Counted from the first letter of the stretch, positions 43,348-53,668 are shown. The stretch: 64,000 nt of DNA from an uncultured Clostridia bacterium (GCA_934278995.1 CAKQWM010000001.1:310001-374000), one strand, 5' to 3'. Numbers and translations are program-made. Notes: generated from the letters alone by a model not told the origin.

Positions 43348-44445
43348 ATGAATTTTTCAATACTGTACGAAAACTTAGCAAGGTTTACCTGGCAACAGGG
43401 AGTTATGATAGTTATCGGGCTTGTCCTGATATTTCTCGCAATAAAAAAACAAATGGAGCCTACGTTGCTTCTTCCCATGGGATTCGGCGCGATACTCGTA
43501 AACGTTCCGCTGTCCGACGCTTTACAGGGACCTATCAAGGATCTGTATTTTGCGGGAATCAAAAACGAACTGTTCCCGTTGCTTCTGTTTATCGGTATAG
43601 GAGCAATGATAGACTTCGGTCCCGTTTTAAGCAATCCGAAACTTATGATTTTCGGGGCGGCGGCTCAGTTCGGAATATTTTTTACGCTTTGCACGGCGTC
43701 TATGTTTTTTGCGCCCAACGACGCGGCTTCCATATCCATAATAGGGGCGGCGGACGGACCTACCTCGATTGCCGTGGCAAACGCGCTCGGTTCCGAATAT
43801 ACCGGCGCGATAACGGTTGCGGCTTACTCGTATATGGCGCTCGTTCCGATTATTCAACCACCCGTCATAAAACTTCTCACAACGAAAAAGGAAAGGCTGA
43901 TAAGAATGCCTTACCGACCGAAATCGGTTACAAAACTTGCAAAAATACTGTTCCCCATAATAATAACGGTAGTGGTTTCGGCTATAATACCGCAGGCGAC
44001 TTCGCTTATAGGTTTTCTGATGTTCGGTAATCTTATAAGAGAGTGCGGTGTTCTTGATTCTCTTTCAGAAACGGCGCAAAAAGTTCTGGCAAATCTCGTA
44101 ACCATTTTATTAGGTCTTACGGTTGCATTCAATATGACGGCGGAACGGTTTTTGCAACCGGCAACGTTGCTTATACTCGGACTGGGGCTTGTGGCGTTTA
44201 TATTCGATACCGCGGGCGGCGTTTTATTTGCAAAATTCATCAATTTATTCCTTAAAGAAAAAATCAACCCCATGATAGGCGCCGCCGGCATTTCGGCTTT
44301 CCCGATGTCCGGAAGAATCGTCCATAAGATGGGGCTTGAAGAAGATAACCAGAACTTTTTGCTTATGCATTCGATCGGCGTAAACGTTTCGGGGCAAATC
44401 GCCTCCGTAATAGCCGGCGGAATTATACTTAATTTCTTTTTATAA
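43348..44445 (+). CDS. oadB: Sodium-pumping decarboxylase beta subunit (OadB/MmdB family)
   Basis: The 365-residue protein has about nine hydrophobic helices plus re-entrant loops and the hallmark GAADGPTSI with the Asp that carries Na and H. It couples decarboxylation of oxaloacetate or a malonyl/glutaconyl-type CoA thioester to sodium export. The biotin-protein alpha subunit is not in the window, so the enzyme's substrate cannot be told. GAGG is about 20 bases before ATG 43348, which is far. It is followed by the gamma subunit. Confidence 0.92.
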   Translation: MNFSILYENLARFTWQQGVMIVIGLVLIFLAIKKQMEPTLLLPMGFGAILVNVPLSDALQGPIKDLYFAGIKNELFPLLLFIGIGAMIDFGPVLSNPKLMIFGAAAQFGIFFTLCTASMFFAPNDAASISIIGAADGPTSIAVANALGSEYTGAITVAAYSYMALVPIIQPPVIKLLTTKKERLIRMPYRPKSVTKLAKILFPIIITVVVSAIIPQATSLIGFLMFGNLIRECGVLDSLSETAQKVLANLVTILLGLTVAFNMTAERFLQPATLLILGLGLVAFIFDTAGGVLFAKFINLFLKEKINPMIGAAGISAFPMSGRIVHKMGLEEDNQNFLLMHSIGVNVSGQIASVIAGGIILNFFL

Positions 44446-44457
44446 AGAGGTAACGGC

Positions 44458-44649
44458 ATGAACTTATTATTTTTATCCACTATAACTTTTACGCCCGGCA
44501 ATTTTGTGGATTATCTGAAATATATGGGGCTCGGAATGCTCGTTATATTTCTGATAATAGGGCTTATAATCGCGGTAACCACGATTATAAACGCGTTGTG
44601 TTCGTCCAAAAAGAAAAACGACGAAGCGAAAACGGAAAACGAAGGGTAA
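44458..44649 (+). CDS. oadG: Sodium-pumping decarboxylase gamma subunit
   Basis: The 63-residue protein has one TM helix (about 19-42) and a Lys/Glu/Asp tail, as in OadG, the small subunit that links the alpha and beta subunits. AAAGAGG precedes ATG 44458; it starts 12 bases after oadB. It is short compared with most OadG proteins (about 80 residues) and lacks an obvious His-rich zinc tail. Confidence 0.8.
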   Translation: MNLLFLSTITFTPGNFVDYLKYMGLGMLVIFLIIGLIIAVTTIINALCSSKKKNDEAKTENEG

Positions 44650-44698
44650 CGACGAAAACCGAGGGTTTTCGATTACAATAATATAAAAGGAGAGGAAA

Positions 44699-47041
44699 AT
44701 GAGAAAACAAGCACTTATTATTGCGGTTTTGAGTGTTTTTGCGCTTACGGCATTATTTTCGGCGTGCGGAATCAAAACGTACGTTTTGGAATTGAAGAGC
44801 ATTGACGTAAATACGGAAAACACCAAAACCGAATATTTCACCGGCGATGACTTTACTGACGAAGGAATCGAAGTAACAGCCGAAATCGCCAAGGCTACGG
44901 GCGTCAACGAAAAAAAGACGCTTAGTAGGGACGAATACGAGATAAACTCGGCAAGTTTTAACAAATACCAGCCGGGGGTTTATCGGATAGTCGTTTCCTA
45001 TACATTAGAAGGCGTCACGAAAAAGGCTTCTTATGACGTCACCGTTACGGAAAGAGAATACGACGGTCTTTCGGTGTCGCTTAAAGAGGGCGAAACGGAT
45101 ACTTACCGTTTAACCGCGCCTTTCGACCTCGACGTTACCAAAATATCCGTAAAAGAAACCGATTCTTACGGAAATCTTACGGACGCAGAGGTTCAGGGCT
45201 ACACGACCAAACTTTTCAAAGGCAAAAAGGAAATTGCAATAGTAAACGGTAAAGCGCGTATAACCGAGGACGGGGCTTACCAGATATGGGTTGAAAAAGC
45301 CTCCGACGTTCAGGCGTTTTACGTGCGTAAAGCGTTTGTAACCGTTTACGTTTTAGACGACGTCAAAACCCTTGCTTTCGACTCTTCGGCAGAGGGTACG
45401 TTGACTACGCAGACAGAAGGTAAAGACGAAATTTCCGAAACGTGGAAGTTTATCGTAACCTATGAAAGCGGTAAAACCAAAGTCGTCGGCAGTAAAGACG
45501 TTAAGTTTATAACTCCTTGCGATACGAGCGCAGCCGGCGAAAACCTGACGGCTACCGCCACATATACGGAAAAGAACGCAAAAGCGCAATCGATTACGAC
45601 TACCGAGGCTGACGTTATATATTCCGTTACCGCAAAACAGCAGGAAGAAAGCGCCGAATCCACCGTAACAATCAACGCAAGCGATCTTGAAACGGGCGAT
45701 ATCGTCGAAAACAAGGAAATAGCAAAAGGCATTACCGTTATGGCAACGGCGTTCAAAAAAGTCGTGGTTGACGCAAATAATAAAACTTACGGCGAATTAA
45801 CCTTTACCAAACGTATGAAACTCGGCGGAGCGGGAACAACCACCGAAAGAAGTTTCAAAATCGAAGCCAAAGGAAAAGGCACCGTAACGTTATACGCAAT
45901 AACGGGTTCGAGTGGCGATTTAAGCCGTAAGTTGGTCTTTGCCGACGCGACGGGTACTCAATTAAAAACTTCGGAAGGACTTCCCAACAAGGTAACCGAA
46001 GTAGTATTCGATATTCCCGCAAAGGGAACTTACTACGTTTACGGCACGGCGGCTGTCAACGTTTACTACGTTAAGGTAAGCGTAAGCCTTCTCGAAACGG
46101 TAAATATCAACGCAAGCGATCTTGAAACGGGCGATATCGTCGAAAACAAGGAAATAGCAAAAGGCATAACCGTTATGGCGACGGCGTCCAAAAAAGTCGT
46201 GGTTGACGCAAACGATAAAACTTACGGCGAATTAACCTTTACCAAGCGTATGAAACTCGGCGGAAAGGGAAATACCACCGAAAGAAGTTTCAAAATCGAA
46301 GCAAATTCAAAAGGTACCGTAAAATTATACGCAATAACGGGTTCGGGTAGCGATTTAAGCCGTCAGTTGGTCTTTGCCGACGCGACGGGTAAGGAAATAA
46401 AAACTTCAGAAGGACTTCCCAACGAGGTAACCGAAGTAGTATTCGATATCCCTGCAAAGGGAACTTACTACGTTTACGGCACGGCGGCTATCAACGTTTA
46501 CTATATTTCTTTAACCCACGTACCCGCTTCGGCTGAAGCGACGACGGATAATTACGAGTTTTCTTATTCCGCGCTTACCGCAAAAATGACCGAAATTTTA
46601 GGCGCGGCGCCCGAGGATAAAACGCCTCTTAAGAGCGAATATTTTACCGACTCAAACGAGTTTTTGACTTTCGTCGGCACGGGAGATAAAAACGATCAAT
46701 ACAGAACGTCCGGCGGAGGATGCGTAGAAATCAAAAAAGGTTATTTTACGGTAACCTTCAAAGGAAAGGGAACGCTTACCGTATCGTTTGCTTCCACCGG
46801 CGGAACGAACGCGTCGAGGCTTGCCGTTACGGACGCGAACGGTAATTACGTTACGGCAACAGGCACGGCAACTTTAGTTACCGAAGGCGACGAAGCGGGG
46901 GCGTACGAAGTACAAGGCACCGCTTACGTAGCTATGGCATTTGAAATCACTCAGCCCGGAACTTACACTATTTGTTGTAAGTACGTAGCAACGGGCAGAG
47001 GCATGCGCGTAAAAACCGTCTCGATGACGGACGTACACTAA
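44699..47041 (+). CDS. Lipoprotein with Ig-like domain and duplicated carbohydrate-binding-like modules
   Basis: The 780-residue protein has a lipoprotein signal peptide (lipobox FSAC, Cys about 22), a Big_3-like Ig domain (about 25-120), further beta domains, two nearly identical 133-residue modules (about 325-457 and 470-602) and a third, diverged module near the C-terminus (about 615-775). The modules resemble non-catalytic beta-sandwiches found beside polysaccharide lyases (KGTYYVYGTAAVNVYY-like ends). It lies 19 bases before the PL9 lyase, so it probably holds pectin at the cell surface. No catalytic domain is seen. Confidence 0.82.
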   Translation: MRKQALIIAVLSVFALTALFSACGIKTYVLELKSIDVNTENTKTEYFTGDDFTDEGIEVTAEIAKATGVNEKKTLSRDEYEINSASFNKYQPGVYRIVVSYTLEGVTKKASYDVTVTEREYDGLSVSLKEGETDTYRLTAPFDLDVTKISVKETDSYGNLTDAEVQGYTTKLFKGKKEIAIVNGKARITEDGAYQIWVEKASDVQAFYVRKAFVTVYVLDDVKTLAFDSSAEGTLTTQTEGKDEISETWKFIVTYESGKTKVVGSKDVKFITPCDTSAAGENLTATATYTEKNAKAQSITTTEADVIYSVTAKQQEESAESTVTINASDLETGDIVENKEIAKGITVMATAFKKVVVDANNKTYGELTFTKRMKLGGAGTTTERSFKIEAKGKGTVTLYAITGSSGDLSRKLVFADATGTQLKTSEGLPNKVTEVVFDIPAKGTYYVYGTAAVNVYYVKVSVSLLETVNINASDLETGDIVENKEIAKGITVMATASKKVVVDANDKTYGELTFTKRMKLGGKGNTTERSFKIEANSKGTVKLYAITGSGSDLSRQLVFADATGKEIKTSEGLPNEVTEVVFDIPAKGTYYVYGTAAINVYYISLTHVPASAEATTDNYEFSYSALTAKMTEILGAAPEDKTPLKSEYFTDSNEFLTFVGTGDKNDQYRTSGGGCVEIKKGYFTVTFKGKGTLTVSFASTGGTNASRLAVTDANGNYVTATGTATLVTEGDEAGAYEVQGTAYVAMAFEITQPGTYTICCKYVATGRGMRVKTVSMTDVH
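45671..46503 (+). repeat. Tandem intragenic duplication of about 398 bp
   Basis: Bases 45671-46068 and 46106-46503 are almost the same (period 435) and encode the two adjacent modules. Most differences are single bases, so the duplication is recent or kept uniform by gene conversion. Confidence 0.9.
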
Positions 47042-47060
47042 TTTAAGGGGGCATACGAAA

Positions 47061-50000
47061 ATGAAAGCAATTAAAAGAAACAAAATTTTATCGCTGGTTA
47101 TGATACTTGCCCTTGCGGTTACCGCCACTTTCGGCGTTCTGACCTATAACGGCAGAATCACGGCGAAAGCCGCCGAACCCGTCGTTTATTACGTCGCGCC
47201 CGGCTTGACTTACGGGACGAAGGGTGAAATCGGCAATCGTGAGAAACCTTACGAAATAGTTGCGTTGTTGAATTCCGCCGAATTAAAAGCAGGCGATACT
47301 GTAAAAGTTTTGCCGGGCGATTACGATTTAACGGTGAGAATCAACGTTATCGCAAGCGGAGAATACAACAAGTATATCACCATCGAAAACGACAGCGAAG
47401 TCGAACAGGCAACTTTAAAATTTTACAATCAACAATTCAGTTCGCTTAACCGCGGCGTAACCATTACGGGCAACTTCATTCGTTGGAGGGATATAGACGT
47501 ATGCGGCGCGGGCGATAACGGTTTATACATAGGAGGCAGTTACAATATAGTCGAGGATTGCGAATTTTACGACAACCGCGACTCCGGTTTGCAACTCGGA
47601 AGAGCGAGCGGAGATTATAACGATATTTCACAGTGGCCGAGTTACAACCTGATTAAAAACTGTACCTCTCACAACAACTACGACAACGAAACGTACGGCG
47701 AAAACGCCGACGGTTTCGCGGCAAAACTTACTATCGGTTACGGCAACGTTTTCGACGGCTGTATAGCGTATCGCAACTCCGACGACGGATGGGATCTGTA
47801 CGCTAAAACCGATACGGGCAATATCGGCGCCGTAATTATGTATAACTGCGTCGCTTTTGAAAACGGTTTTCTTGAATACAGTCAGAAAGACTGCAACGCA
47901 AAATTCCCCACCTATAACGAAGATTACAACGAAAGCAATACCGCAAGTTTCAACACGCGTGACGGCGACGGCAACGGTTTTAAACTCGGCGGTTCGGTTA
48001 TGGAAGGCGACGTGGTTTTATACAACTGTTTATCCTTTAACAATAAGTACCACGGCGTAACGGACAACTCTAACCCGGGCGTTATTTCTCTTAAAAACGT
48101 AACCTCTTACGATAATAACAGAGAAGTTGACGCAAACGGCAACGTCGTAAAAGAAAGCAGCGATCTCGGCGGCGCCAACATAGACTTAGCCCGCCAGACT
48201 TACAGTTATAACAACGTCGAAAATACCATTTCCGTTAAATCTAAGGCGGCTACGAAAGTTACTAACGACGCTTATCGCGCTTCCGTAATCAACAGCGTTT
48301 TCAGAATGACCGACGGTTACGTGGTAGAAGGCTCCCTTGACGCCGATACCAAGGTAGGTATCAACGGTAAAAAGCAACAAGCGCTTACCGAAGCCGTGTT
48401 CGAGGTTTTGCCCGTAAACTACGCTTCAAACACTTATAATTTTACGGGCGTGAAAGATTTTTCAAAAGGGAACGATCGTATTCACGTAAAATACCGCAAC
48501 ACAGACGGCTCGCTCAATTTAGGTAAACTTCTGGTCGTTAAAAATCAACCTGTAACCGGCGCGGTTATCGGTTCGAATTTTGACAAGACAAGTTACGAAG
48601 AATACGAGCATTTTGCCTTCGACGGCGATTATTCGGTTTGTCGGAACAAAACGGACGCCGTTTTGACGGCGGCTGAAAAGACCTTGACGATTGCATGCAA
48701 TCAAAGCGCGGTATATCAGGATTTCTGGGTACCCGCCAATATGAAAAACGTCAGTATCAAATGGACGTCTTCCGACGTAACGGTTGCGGAAATTACGGAA
48801 AAGAAGAAAGAAATACCTTCTTCGTCCGGCGCCAAGTTCAGTTACGTTACGATAAAACGCAACATTTCGGAGGATAAAGCGGTAACGCTTACCGCCACGA
48901 TATCCGCGGAAGGACAAAGCGTGACAAAAGCCTTTACTCTTAACGTAAAAGCGGACGAACCGAGAATAGGCGACGTTTTCGTAACCTATAAGGGAAAGAG
49001 AATCTATAAAGGCGACAACTTTATAGTAAACCATTTCGGTATCGCCGAGGAGCCGGACCTTCAGGTCGTAAACGGCGCGAATTACAGCGGTAACGAGTTC
49101 GTAAAAGGCAGTCAATATACAAACGAAACCACTTACGAATACGCGACGAGTAAACTCGGCAACTTCGTCGAAGTAAGAGAATTTACTCCCAACAACGCGG
49201 GCGTATGGCACATAACTCATACGATAAAACTTGTACAAAGCGGAGAAGAGAAAACCTACGATTACTATATTTACGTCGCTTCTACCGCGGCGAACGTAGA
49301 TTTCGCTTCCAAGCCCGAAGTTTCTGTAAATCGCAACGGATATCTTATTTCGGGCGAATTAAGCAACGTTACGGGATATTTGTACGCGATTTCTTCCGAG
49401 AAGGCTCTGACCGTTACTAAAGATAATATCAAAACTCTCGAAGGCGTACAATATTACGACTTTAGTAGCGACGTTATTTCGTTCAACTTCGACAACGCCA
49501 ACAAATCGGGTTATCACGTATATTACGCGCTTGCGAATATGCGCGGTCAGATTACGTCGAAAATTTATCACGACGAAATCTCCATGATGGAAATTTCCGA
49601 TAACGCCGCGTTTATGAAAGTTGCCAAAGGCGAAAAGATCGAAAACGAGAATATCTCTCACACGATATACAGTCTTACGACTTGTCTTGACTTTACCGAC
49701 ACTACGTGGAAAACGGGAGGCAGTTCCTTTAAAGGATATCTCGTCGGGAACAACCATACCGTTAAAAACGTCGTTGTAAACGGAGCGGGACTCTTTGAAA
49801 AGGTAGAGGGCGGTACAGTTGCCGATATTAAATTCGACAATATCGTTATCGACAACGCAAGCGGACAAAAGAACGGTATAATTGCCACGGTTTACGGCGG
49901 TACTTTTGAAAATATCGAAGTTACCAAAGTTAAAGTCGTCGGCGGTCAGCGTACGGGCGCGTTCATCGGTCAGGTCCTTGAAGGCAAAGTGCCTACCGTC

Positions 50001-50705
50001 GTAAGTAAAGTGAGCGTCGTTAACCCCGACGTCGAGATAAACGCCGACGGTTCGCTTGTAGATCCCGAAAACGCTTATTACGTCAAAGCAAACGGCACGA
50101 GGGCAAGTAGTTTGATAGGCTTCATTCAACCTTCCGCTAATCCCGAATACGGCGTTAAAGTTTACGTTTCAAACTGCTTCACGTCGGTTTATACCTGGGC
50201 TACGAGTTACAGCGTATCGGGTATGGTTGCCGAATACGACGACGCGAAGGGCGCTACAACCGACCTGGAGTTCGTCCTCGACATCAGAAACTGCTATACG
50301 ACCTCGACGCTCGTGGCGACCGGTTCGAGTTCGCGTATGGGCGGTATGCTCGGTTACCATAAGGGCGGCGGAAAACTCGTAATTACGGGTTGCTTCTCGA
50401 GAATGACGGCGTACTTTGCAAAACTCAAAGTCGAAGTCGCTCAAAAGAATATATCAGGTATTATGGGTAACTTCGCTTCGATGGGCGAAACTATCAGCAG
50501 GTGCGCTACCGTTATGGAAGAATACAATTCGGACTACGGCGTTACGGCGTACTCCGAAACGATGTTCTCCGGCGAATACGGCAAGGCGATTTTAACCGAC
50601 GCCATAGGCTTTAACAACGACGTCTGGGAATTCTGCCTTAAAGAAGGAAAAGATACTTTAGAGGCTCCGTATCTTCGTTTAAAAACCGCGCCGTGCGCGT
50701 GTTAA
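47061..50705 (+). CDS. Secreted PL9-type pectate lyase with long C-terminal region
   Basis: The 1214-residue protein has a signal peptide (about 1-35), a right-handed beta-helix lyase domain (about 40-400) with the PL9 hallmarks DNGLYIGGSYNIVEDCEFY, NADGFAAKLTIG and DDGWDLYAK, then Ig-like beta domains (about 520-800) and GLUG-like repeats (about 880-1190) ending in Cys-Ala-Cys. It cleaves polygalacturonate outside the cell by beta-elimination, making the unsaturated oligomers that the importer and GH105 handle. It is the only clearly secreted pectinase in the window. AAGGGGG precedes the start. No sortase motif is seen. Confidence 0.93.
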   Translation: MKAIKRNKILSLVMILALAVTATFGVLTYNGRITAKAAEPVVYYVAPGLTYGTKGEIGNREKPYEIVALLNSAELKAGDTVKVLPGDYDLTVRINVIASGEYNKYITIENDSEVEQATLKFYNQQFSSLNRGVTITGNFIRWRDIDVCGAGDNGLYIGGSYNIVEDCEFYDNRDSGLQLGRASGDYNDISQWPSYNLIKNCTSHNNYDNETYGENADGFAAKLTIGYGNVFDGCIAYRNSDDGWDLYAKTDTGNIGAVIMYNCVAFENGFLEYSQKDCNAKFPTYNEDYNESNTASFNTRDGDGNGFKLGGSVMEGDVVLYNCLSFNNKYHGVTDNSNPGVISLKNVTSYDNNREVDANGNVVKESSDLGGANIDLARQTYSYNNVENTISVKSKAATKVTNDAYRASVINSVFRMTDGYVVEGSLDADTKVGINGKKQQALTEAVFEVLPVNYASNTYNFTGVKDFSKGNDRIHVKYRNTDGSLNLGKLLVVKNQPVTGAVIGSNFDKTSYEEYEHFAFDGDYSVCRNKTDAVLTAAEKTLTIACNQSAVYQDFWVPANMKNVSIKWTSSDVTVAEITEKKKEIPSSSGAKFSYVTIKRNISEDKAVTLTATISAEGQSVTKAFTLNVKADEPRIGDVFVTYKGKRIYKGDNFIVNHFGIAEEPDLQVVNGANYSGNEFVKGSQYTNETTYEYATSKLGNFVEVREFTPNNAGVWHITHTIKLVQSGEEKTYDYYIYVASTAANVDFASKPEVSVNRNGYLISGELSNVTGYLYAISSEKALTVTKDNIKTLEGVQYYDFSSDVISFNFDNANKSGYHVYYALANMRGQITSKIYHDEISMMEISDNAAFMKVAKGEKIENENISHTIYSLTTCLDFTDTTWKTGGSSFKGYLVGNNHTVKNVVVNGAGLFEKVEGGTVADIKFDNIVIDNASGQKNGIIATVYGGTFENIEVTKVKVVGGQRTGAFIGQVLEGKVPTVVSKVSVVNPDVEINADGSLVDPENAYYVKANGTRASSLIGFIQPSANPEYGVKVYVSNCFTSVYTWATSYSVSGMVAEYDDAKGATTDLEFVLDIRNCYTTSTLVATGSSSRMGGMLGYHKGGGKLVITGCFSRMTAYFAKLKVEVAQKNISGIMGNFASMGETISRCATVMEEYNSDYGVTAYSETMFSGEYGKAILTDAIGFNNDVWEFCLKEGKDTLEAPYLRLKTAPCAC

Positions 50706-50750
50706 AAGCGGTATTATAAAATAGTTTTACGACTATATACTCGTAATTTT

Positions 50751-50785
50751 AAGTCGGCAAGCGAATTTTCGCTTGCCGACTTTTT
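50751..50785 (+). terminator. Terminator of the pectin locus
   Basis: A perfect 14-bp stem (50751-50764 with 50769-50782) with a 4-base loop and a T-run ends transcription 45 bases after the lyase gene. The A/T flanks are symmetrical enough to act both ways. Confidence 0.93.
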
Positions 50786-51269
50786 AAATGCCCGAAAACT
50801 TTTAAAAACGCCCGATAACGGGCTTATAGGAGGTTTTTTATGGTAAAAAAACATAATATTTTCTTCGATTATCATTAAAAAACAGGCGTTTATTTTGTTC
50901 GGTTTAAAATATTTTGTCGGTCAATTTAAAAATCCGCTTAAAAATCCGTTACGGGCTGATTTTCTTTATGATATATCGAACAAAAATCGGAGTTCCCTTC
51001 AAAAGCGGGTTAAAAAAATCGTAATAAAAAAAGCCTTCGTCGTAAAGATACCGCTAAGTCGCAAAGACGACACTTTTAACGCGCAAAGTTTTTCGGGTAT
51101 TTTTTTTGAGTAACTATACGCCCGAAAACGCCGTTTATACGTATAGCGTATTTTTGCGTAAAAACACGGATAAAGCGAAATTTACGAAAGTAAAAACCTT
51201 AAACCGAGCAAAAAGCGTTCGTTTTTTAACGTCGGAAAAAAATATATTGCTTCTTTTTAAAATTCGGTA
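50786..51269. other. Intergenic stretch without a confident gene
   Basis: This 484-base stretch holds one repeat copy (50813-50829). Right after it is a strong ribosome site (AGGAGG, 50827-50832) driving a 12-codon frame (50840-50878, MVKKHNIFFDYH), which is either a leader peptide or chance. A 72-codon Lys-rich frame (50895-51113) has no ribosome site and is probably not a gene. No RNA gene was recognised. Confidence 0.5.
50813..50829 (-). repeat. Copy 6 of the CTATAAGCCCGTTATCG repeat
   Basis: This inverted exact copy is 108 bases after the lyase stop and overlaps the ribosome site of the mini-ORF at 50840. Confidence 0.7.
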
Positions 51270-51298
51270 TTGACAAAGACTTTTTTCCGTGTTATACT
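51270..51298 (+). promoter_or_regulatory. Sigma-A promoter of the nucleoside operon
   Basis: TTGACA (51270-51275) and TATACT (51293-51298) are 17 bases apart. Predicted +1 is near 51305. A TAACCCG/CGGGTTA inverted repeat (about 51306-51334) follows at once and could be an operator or leader hairpin. The leader to ATG 51652 is about 347 bases, most of it the MITE-like element. Confidence 0.85.
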
Positions 51299-51344
51299 AA
51301 TTTGGTAACCCGTAATTTAACGTGAGCGCGGGTTAATATGTATA

Positions 51345-51637
51345 AGGGATTCCAATCATTATCACTAATTATTTTTGCGGGAATAAATCGGTTTTTGCTG
51401 TGTTAAACTCCCATCACCGTACGTACAGTACGCTTTCGGTCGTTTGCCTTGCAAAAACTTTAACCTAAATAGGCGATTTCTTCTCCGCAAAAATGCTTCG
51501 CACCGAAAAGAGCGCATTTTCAGATGATTTTTCGTGAGCGTAAGGGATGCCGTACTGTATGTACTGCGACCGAGCGGTCACGGAAAAGGGCTGAAAAGTC
51601 GCCTTTTAGGTAATTAGCGATGACGAATGGAATCCCT
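51345..51637 (+). mobile_element. MITE-like element, complete copy B
   Basis: This 293-bp non-coding element has terminal inverted repeats of 27 bases with 4 mismatches (51345-51371 against the reverse complement of 51611-51637). A second imperfect inverted pair lies inside (about 51418-51435 with 51549-51566), so it can fold into a long hairpin. It shares its left 129 bases with 13057-13185. No transposase is encoded. It sits in the leader of the nucleoside operon and ends 14 bases before the transporter start codon. The right edge (CTAAGGA) supplies part of that gene's ribosome site. No clear target-site duplication is seen. Confidence 0.82.
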
Positions 51638-51651
51638 AAGGAAAAATAATT

Positions 51652-52929
51652 ATGAAACTGAATTACAAACGCACTATTCTGGTAGGTTTTGCTTTCTTTT
51701 TGATTTGCGCTTTCTGGCAGGCGTACGATACCATCGTGCCCCTTATTCTGACCAACAAGTTCAATATGAAGCAGACGTGGTCGGGCGTAATAATGGCTCT
51801 CGATAACATATTCGCCGTGTTCATGCTTCCTGTTTTCGGAAACATTTCAGACAAAACGCAAACCAAATTCGGCAGAAGAACTCCTTTCATCATCATCGGT
51901 ACCGTTTGCGCGGTTATATTCTTTACCTTGCTCGGATTCACTTCAAGCCTCGTAATGTTCATAATTTTCCTGCTTTTATCGCTTATTTCCATGGCGATAT
52001 TCCGTTCGCCCGCAGTGGCTCTTATGCCGGACGTTACCGTAAAACCGTTAAGATCCAAGGCAAACGCCATCATAAACTTAATGGGAACCATAGGCGGTAT
52101 CGTTATTTTGCTTTTCGCAACCGTTTTTAAAACGAGCGAGGATGGTAAAACCGATTTCGGTTTTTATATAATCGCGGTTTGCGCCGTAATGTTAGTCGCT
52201 CTTTCGGTGTTTTTAATCACCGTCAAAGAGCCTTTATGGGCAAAAGAAATGCAGGAAGAAACCGAAAGGCTCGGTTGCGATAAAGAAACCGAAGTGCGTG
52301 AATCGGTTGGCGGAAAACTAACGAAAAGTCAACTTTCTTCGCTTATTCTGATACTTGCGTCGGTTGCGCTCTGGTATATCGGTTATAATGCCGTTACTTC
52401 CAAATATTCCGTTTACGCTTCGAATTATTTACACGTCAACTATGCGACGACGTTGTTGCTTGCTCAGGCGGCGGCGGTTATAAGTTACATTCCCGTAGGT
52501 ATTATAGCCTCAAAACTCGGTAGAAGAAAAACCATTCTTGCCGGCGTATTGATGCTTTTCGGCTCGTTTTTGGGCGCTTCCTTCATAACTCAAGCAAGTC
52601 CGAACTGGCTTATGTATATTTTGTTCGCTTTGGCGGGTATCGGCTGGGCAACCATTAACGTAAACTCTTTTCCGATGGTCGTGGAACTCGCAAAAGGTTC
52701 GGACGTCGGAAAATACACGGGCTATTACTATACGGCGTCTATGGCGGCGCAAATCGTTACGCCCGTTGTGTCGGGCGCGCTTATGGATAAAATAGGTTAT
52801 CAGTCGCTTTTCCCGTACGCTACCGTATTCGTTGCGCTCGCATTTTTGACTATGTTCTTCGTAAAACACGGAGATTCCAAACCGGAAGCGAAGGTCGGCA
52901 TCGAGGCGTTGGATATTCAGGACGACTGA
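51652..52929 (+). CDS. MFS transporter, probable nucleoside or sugar symporter
   Basis: The 425-residue protein has twelve TM helices and the MFS/GPH loop motif [17 protein letters not shown] between helices 2 and 3. SLC45/GPH-like carriers bring in sugars or glycosides with protons or sodium. As the first gene of a run that degrades nucleosides it most likely imports (deoxy)nucleosides or deoxyribose. The ribosome site AAGGA (51638-51642) is at the right end of the MITE-like element. Next gene is 64 bases away. Confidence 0.85.
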   Translation: MKLNYKRTILVGFAFFLICAFWQAYDTIVPLILTNKFNMKQTWSGVIMALDNIFAVFMLPVFGNISDKTQTKFGRRTPFIIIGTVCAVIFFTLLGFTSSLVMFIIFLLLSLISMAIFRSPAVALMPDVTVKPLRSKANAIINLMGTIGGIVILLFATVFKTSEDGKTDFGFYIIAVCAVMLVALSVFLITVKEPLWAKEMQEETERLGCDKETEVRESVGGKLTKSQLSSLILILASVALWYIGYNAVTSKYSVYASNYLHVNYATTLLLAQAAAVISYIPVGIIASKLGRRKTILAGVLMLFGSFLGASFITQASPNWLMYILFALAGIGWATINVNSFPMVVELAKGSDVGKYTGYYYTASMAAQIVTPVVSGALMDKIGYQSLFPYATVFVALAFLTMFFVKHGDSKPEAKVGIEALDIQDD

Positions 52930-52993
52930 TTTTAATAAAGCGTTACCGCATCGTCGCGGTATTTATTCTAAATATAACACGAGGAGTAATAAA

Positions 52994-53668
52994 ATGGACG
53001 TAAAAGAAATATTATCGAAATGCGATCACACTTTGCTCAATCAAACGGCAACGTGGCAGGACATTAAAGCCGTTCTGGACGACGGCATCGAATACGAAAC
53101 GGCAAGCGCGTGTATTCCGCCGTGCTACGTTAAAAAGGCAAAAGAATACGTAAATGGCCGACTTACAATTTGTACCGTTATAGGCTTCCCCAACGGCTAC
53201 AACACGACCGCCGTAAAGGTTTTTGAAACAAAAGAGGCAATTAAAGAAGGCGCCGACGAAATAGATATGGTTATAAACATCGGCGCGCTTAAAGAAAAAA
53301 ATTACGAATACGTTAAAAACGAAATTTCGGAAATCAAAAAGGCTTGCGGAGAAAAGATTTTAAAAGTCATTATAGAAACTTGTCTTTTAACCGAAGAAGA
53401 AAAACTCGTTATGTGCCGTTTGGTTACGGAGGCGGGCGCGGACTATATTAAAACTTCCACCGGCTTTTCTACGGCAGGCGCAACGAGGGAAGACGTTAAA
53501 CTGATGCGTGAAAACGTCGGTAAAAACGTTCTCGTCAAAGCGGCGGGCGGTATCAAAAATTTACAAGACGCCGAAGATTTTATAAATCTCGGCGCGTCAA
53601 GGCTCGGCACCAGCAGAGTCGTCAAAGCGGTAAAAGCGCTTAACGACGCTTCCGATAACAGTTATTAA
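52994..53668 (+). CDS. deoC: Deoxyribose-phosphate aldolase
   Basis: The 224-residue TIM barrel is a class I DERA: the [11 protein letters not shown] start, VINIGALKE, the KVIIETCLL strand, and KTSTGF with the Schiff-base Lys. It splits 2-deoxyribose-5-phosphate to glyceraldehyde-3-phosphate and acetaldehyde, the last step of deoxynucleoside breakdown. GAGGAG precedes ATG 52994. Confidence 0.96.
   Translation: MDVKEILSKCDHTLLNQTATWQDIKAVLDDGIEYETASACIPPCYVKKAKEYVNGRLTICTVIGFPNGYNTTAVKVFETKEAIKEGADEIDMVINIGALKEKNYEYVKNEISEIKKACGEKILKVIIETCLLTEEEKLVMCRLVTEAGADYIKTSTGFSTAGATREDVKLMRENVGKNVLVKAAGGIKNLQDAEDFINLGASRLGTSRVVKAVKALNDASDNSY

Noticed and set aside
50895..51113. 72-codon Lys-rich plus-strand frame
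   Set aside because: It has no ribosome site or promoter, a low-complexity composition like the surrounding A/T-rich DNA, and no recognisable domain.
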